Assembly: GCA_041554195.1 (NCBI GenBank)
Contig: JBFFMJ010000006.1
Span: forward strand, 62,001-126,000
Reading direction: 5' to 3'
DNA from: JAPHSX01 sp041554195
GTDB lineage: Bacteria; Pseudomonadota; Gammaproteobacteria; Thiohalomonadales; Thiohalomonadaceae
Length of the DNA: 64,000 nucleotides
Part shown: piece after piece, positions 60,642-64,000 of the stretch
Position numbering within the stretch: position 1 is the stretch's first letter
Layout of the letters: each line of letters opens with the position of its first letter
Position numbers and translations under genes: made by a program
Notes under the pieces: model-generated
The model's database searches: none
Told to the model about the DNA's origin: nothing
The model's input: only the letters and a program-made list of their open reading frames with translations

Positions 60642-62846
60642 ATGGAAGCTGACAATCGATCACTTTATATTCTTCTTATCAGTGTCCACGGCCTGATCCG
60701 CGCTAACGACCTGGAGTTGGGACGTGACGCCGATACCGGGGGACAGACCAAGTACCTGGTTGAACTGGCATCGGCACTCGGCGAACACCCCGCTGTCAGC
60801 CGCGTTGATCTATTGACCCGACAGGTGACCACCAGCGAGGTGGCCGCAGACTACGCCGCCCCGTTTGAGCCACTCAACGACAGCAGCCAAATCATCCGCC
60901 TGCCAGCCGGCCCCAACAGCTATCTGCGTAAGGAGGAGCTGTGGGATCATCTGGACGCCCTGGTCGATAACACCCTTAACTATCTTCACGAAATCGCTCA
61001 GACCCCCGATGTTATTCACGCCCATTACGCTGACGCAGGTTATGTCGCCAGTAAGCTGGCCAACCACCTGGGGGTTCCACTGCTGTTTACCGGGCACTCT
61101 CTGGGGCGGGTCAAACGACGACGCCTGCTGGCCAAGGGGTGCAGGATGGCCGAGCTTGAGGACAACTACAGCATTTCCCGGCGTATCGCCGCAGAAGAGG
61201 AGACGCTGGCACTGGCCGACATGATCATCGCCAGCAGCCATAACGAGGTTGAACAGCAGTATCAACTCTACGACTACTACCACCCCGACACCATTCGCAT
61301 CGTTCCGCCAGGAACCGACCTGAAACGCTTTTACGCACCGGTAGCCAATGAGTGGTCGAGTGCGATATGGCAGACCATAAAGCGATTTCTCGACGCACCG
61401 GAGAAACCGTTCATCCTTGCCCTGTCCCGTCCCGATGAGCGCAAGAATCTCACCACCCTGCTGGAGGCCTACGGCAACTCTGTCGAGCTTCAGCAACTGG
61501 CCAATCTGGTGGTCGTCGCCGGCAACCGTGACGATATCAGCGAGATGGAGGAAGGGCCCGAACGGGTGATGACCCAGCTACTGTTGCAAATCGACCGCTA
61601 CGACCTCTACGGCAAGGTCGCCTACCCCAAACACCACGCCCCAGATGACGTGCCGTTACTCTACCGCCTTGCCACCAGCTCACGGGGTATCTTCATCAAC
61701 CCCGCCCTGACCGAACCATTCGGCCTGACCTTGATTGAGGCGGCGGCCAGTGGGCTACCCATCGTCGCCACCGAGGATGGCGGACCGCAGGACATCATCG
61801 CCCGTTGCCAGAACGGGCTGTTGGTCGACCCGCTCGATCAGCAGGCCATTAACAACGCCCTGCTGTCTATTCTCAACGACCCCTTACGCTGGCAGCGCTA
61901 CTCGCAACGGGGACTGAAACGGGTGGTCGAACACTACTCATGGCAGAGTCACACCAAACGCTATATCGATCTAGTGCACCCCCTGTGCAGACAAACAAAC
62001 CGCGCAGAGCGCCACTACCACCGTTATGACAAGGCGCTCTATTTTGACCGTGCCATTGTTACTGAACTGGACGAGGCACTTCTGGGGAATGATGAAGCGC
62101 TGCAACAGTTTATTGAGCAGCTGAAAAAGAACCGCAAAAAAACAGCCTTCGCCATCGCCAGCGGTCGCGGCCTGAAATCGGTACTCACGCTGCTCAAGGT
62201 CTACGCCATTCCGATGCCCGATGTATTGATCACGGCAATGGGTACCGAGATCTACTATGCCCCACGCCTGTCATTTGATATCGCCTGGAAACGCCATATC
62301 GATCATCGCTGGAATACCGCGGCCATACACCGGCTACTCGACCCGCTACCGGGTCTGTCACTGCAACCACGCAATGAACAACAACCCTACAAGGTCAGCT
62401 ACGATATTGATCATGATAAGGCCCCCTCGCTCGACGCTATTATTCGCCTGCTGCATCAGAATGATGAAACGGTGAGTACCTTTCTCTATCAGGATCGCCT
62501 GCTCGACATTCTGCCCATTCGCGCCTCCAAGGGGCAGGCACTGCGCTACTTCTGTGAGCAGTGGGAGATCCCACTGGAGCGGGTACTGGTTGCCGGTGGC
62601 ACCGCCGCCGAGGAGGACATGATGCGCGGCAATACCCTCGGCGCAGTGGTCTCCAGGCAGTACCACGATGAAATGACCCCGCTGGCCGATATCGACAGCA
62701 TCTACTTTGCCAGCAGTAACTATGCCGCGGGTCTGCTGGAGGCGATCGATTATTACGACTTCTACGGGCAGTGCCGGCTCCCCGACAGTGAGCAGACGCT
62801 GCGATCACCGTGCGAAGGGCCAGAGCATGAAAAAGAAACCCAGTGA
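60642..62846 (+). CDS. Sucrose-phosphate synthase with degenerate phosphatase domain
   Basis: 734 residues. Residues 1-455 form a GT4 retaining glycosyltransferase with GRDADTGGQTKYLVELA, HAHYADAG, GHSLGRVKR and the donor site motif EPFGLTLIEAAASGLP. Residues about 465-720 are a HAD-IIB domain like sucrose-phosphate phosphatase. Its motif I reads ELDEA in place of DxDxT, so the nucleophile Asp is lost and phosphatase activity is unlikely. It makes sucrose-6-phosphate from UDP-glucose and fructose-6-phosphate (pgi lies nearby). Sucrose probably serves as osmolyte or reserve. Confidence 0.9.
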   Translation: MEADNRSLYILLISVHGLIRANDLELGRDADTGGQTKYLVELASALGEHPAVSRVDLLTRQVTTSEVAADYAAPFEPLNDSSQIIRLPAGPNSYLRKEELWDHLDALVDNTLNYLHEIAQTPDVIHAHYADAGYVASKLANHLGVPLLFTGHSLGRVKRRRLLAKGCRMAELEDNYSISRRIAAEEETLALADMIIASSHNEVEQQYQLYDYYHPDTIRIVPPGTDLKRFYAPVANEWSSAIWQTIKRFLDAPEKPFILALSRPDERKNLTTLLEAYGNSVELQQLANLVVVAGNRDDISEMEEGPERVMTQLLLQIDRYDLYGKVAYPKHHAPDDVPLLYRLATSSRGIFINPALTEPFGLTLIEAAASGLPIVATEDGGPQDIIARCQNGLLVDPLDQQAINNALLSILNDPLRWQRYSQRGLKRVVEHYSWQSHTKRYIDLVHPLCRQTNRAERHYHRYDKALYFDRAIVTELDEALLGNDEALQQFIEQLKKNRKKTAFAIASGRGLKSVLTLLKVYAIPMPDVLITAMGTEIYYAPRLSFDIAWKRHIDHRWNTAAIHRLLDPLPGLSLQPRNEQQPYKVSYDIDHDKAPSLDAIIRLLHQNDETVSTFLYQDRLLDILPIRASKGQALRYFCEQWEIPLERVLVAGGTAAEEDMMRGNTLGAVVSRQYHDEMTPLADIDSIYFASSNYAAGLLEAIDYYDFYGQCRLPDSEQTLRSPCEGPEHEKETQ

Positions 62847-64000
62847 GGGCTATGAGCAGGCACTGAAGTTGCTGCACCTCTGCTGCACCCCGGACGGTTT
62901 CCTGGCTTCGATTACCGACAGCGCCAACTACCGCCGCATCTGGGCTCGCGATGGGGTGATCCTCTCACTGGCCGCGCTGCTGACAAAAGACCCGGAACTG
63001 GTTCACGGGGTACGCGCCACCCTCACCACCCTGGCACGCTACCAGGGCCCCCATGGCGAGATCCCCAGCAATGTCGACCCGCTGTTAGAACGGGTCAGCT
63101 TCGGCGGCACCAGTGGCCGGGTCGACTCCAACCTCTGGTTCATCATCGGTTGCGCCGAATACTACAAAGCCACCGGTGATCACGACTTTCTCGAAATGAT
63201 CCTGCCGCATATAGAGAAGGTGCGCTTCCTGCTCGGTGCCTGGGAGTTCAACAACCGCGGACTTATCTATGTTCCGCAGGCGGGAGACTGGGCCGATGAA
63301 TATATCCATACCGGCTATATCCTGTACGACCAGCTACTCTACCTGCAGGCACAGCGTTCCATCTGCTCCCTTCACGCTGAACTCTACGGCTCGGAAGATC
63401 ACACCCTGATCGAGCACCTCAGCCGCCTGCGCCACCTGATCCGTACCAACTACTGGTTCAACGGCTCCGTTGAACCCGTTCCCGATGACGCCTACCACCC
63501 GCTGATGTACCAACGTGGCTCCGAGGCGGCGGCAAAGAGTCTCGGCAAGTTCTGGCTCCCCTTCTTCTCCCCCTCCGGCTACGGCTACCGCTTCGACGCC
63601 TTCGCCAATGTGCTCGCCTCGATCTTTAACGTTGCCGATGAGCGACGTCGCGATATCGTCGACACTTATATTGAACAGAACCTGCTTGGCGATGACGGTG
63701 ATAACTTCGTGTTGCCCGCCTTCTGGCCGGTGATCAAGAACCAAGATGAAGACTGGAAACACCTGCAGCGCACCTTCTCCTTCTCCTTTCGCAACAATCC
63801 CTATGAATTCCAGAACGGGGGACGCTGGCCGATGATCACCGGCTTCTATGTCGCCGCCCTGGCCAAACGAGGCAAAACCGCACAGGCGAAAAAATTCTTG
63901 CAAGGCATCCACAAGGCCAATGCCTCAGAGGAGGACGGCAAGGCATGGTCCTTCCCGGAATTCATCCACGGCAAAACACTCACCCCCAGCGGCACCCTGC
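62827..64000 (+). CDS. (Alpha/alpha)6-barrel glycosidase, amylo-glucosidase/invertase-like, truncated
   Basis: Starts at ATG 62827, overlapping the sucrose-phosphate synthase gene by 20 bases, and runs off the window after about 391 codons. Motifs WARDGVILSL, SFGGTSGRVDSN, VPQAGDWADEY and FQNGGRWPMITGFY fit glycosidases with an (alpha/alpha)6 barrel, annotated as glycogen debranching enzyme (amylo-1,6-glucosidase) or neutral invertase-like. The coupling to sucrose synthesis favours a sucrose or glycogen role. Substrate undecided. Confidence 0.75.
   Translation, partial: MKKKPSEGYEQALKLLHLCCTPDGFLASITDSANYRRIWARDGVILSLAALLTKDPELVHGVRATLTTLARYQGPHGEIPSNVDPLLERVSFGGTSGRVDSNLWFIIGCAEYYKATGDHDFLEMILPHIEKVRFLLGAWEFNNRGLIYVPQAGDWADEYIHTGYILYDQLLYLQAQRSICSLHAELYGSEDHTLIEHLSRLRHLIRTNYWFNGSVEPVPDDAYHPLMYQRGSEAAAKSLGKFWLPFFSPSGYGYRFDAFANVLASIFNVADERRRDIVDTYIEQNLLGDDGDNFVLPAFWPVIKNQDEDWKHLQRTFSFSFRNNPYEFQNGGRWPMITGFYVAALAKRGKTAQAKKFLQGIHKANASEEDGKAWSFPEFIHGKTLTPSGTL

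Noticed and set aside
1..64000. CRISPR arrays, tRNA or rRNA genes, transposons, prophage
   Set aside because: Looked for repeat-spacer patterns, T-loop motifs, transposase motifs and phage genes by eye and found none. A tRNA or covariance-model scan would be decisive.

Overview
This window reads as chromosome from a chemolithotrophic, facultatively denitrifying gammaproteobacterium that oxidises reduced sulfur. The evidence is a CbbY-type Calvin-cycle phosphatase, a sulfide:quinone oxidoreductase, six rhodanese-domain proteins, siroheme synthase, a complete nitrous oxide reductase (nos) cluster, and typical gammaproteobacterial neighbours such as dksA-gluQ. Genus cannot be fixed from the sequence alone. 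Sucrose-phosphate synthase near the right end fits a halotolerant or osmolyte-making autotroph. No tRNA, rRNA, CRISPR array, insertion sequence or prophage was recognised by eye.

Layout. 1-3.7 kb: cbbY (cut by the window edge), dksA, gluQ, a small unknown gene, a YcgR/PilZ gene fragment and a cytoplasmic rhodanese. 3.9-5.9 kb: acs. 6.0-9.5 kb: an Mla/MCE-type lipid transport operon whose ATP-binding subunit has lost its nucleotide-binding motifs. 9.5-13.3 kb: thioredoxin-like protein, methionine salvage genes mtnB-mtnD-mtnC and metX. 13.4-20.2 kb: DUF389 protein, REC/HD-GYP regulator, a RelA-clade ppGpp enzyme and a YgiQ radical SAM protein. 20.3-23.3 kb: secreted acidic protein, agmatinase-like protein, bioA.

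23.4-28.7 kb is an accessory sulfur locus: operator repeats, two sigma54 promoters, a probable small RNA, a 56-residue secreted peptide, two paralogous exported rhodaneses, a sigma54 activator and Sqr. 28.8-32.3 kb is mfd. 32.4-46.4 kb is a nos cluster of the Sec-dependent (clade II-like) type: nosZ, two cytochromes c, nosB-like, nosD, nosG, nosH, nosF, nosL, nosY. It is followed by CuA-assembly factors (Sco, PCuAC), a MenA/UbiA prenyltransferase and another dihaem cytochrome. FNR-type boxes precede nosZ and the second cytochrome gene.

46.6-48.0 kb carries a second locus of the exported-rhodanese family with its own sigma54 promoter and the same TGTCATG operator repeats. 48-53.6 kb: S24-like protein without protease lysine, cytoplasmic rhodanese, cysG, exported double rhodanese, serS, DUF190 and crcB. 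53.8-57.6 kb: two HU-family proteins, the second fused through a membrane segment to a LysM domain, then a TPR-sulfotransferase. 57.6-64 kb: pgi, class I fba, sucrose-phosphate synthase with a degenerate phosphatase domain, and a truncated (alpha/alpha)6 glycosidase.

The strongest candidate for an undescribed system is the exported-rhodanese regulon. One PAS-AAA-Fis activator probably reads TGTCATG repeats at three places and drives sigma54 transcription of a small RNA with an anti-Shine-Dalgarno stretch, a tiny Cys-tailed peptide and CPPFC-motif rhodaneses. The HU-TM-LysM protein and the pseudo-ATPase Mla operon are two further unusual items.
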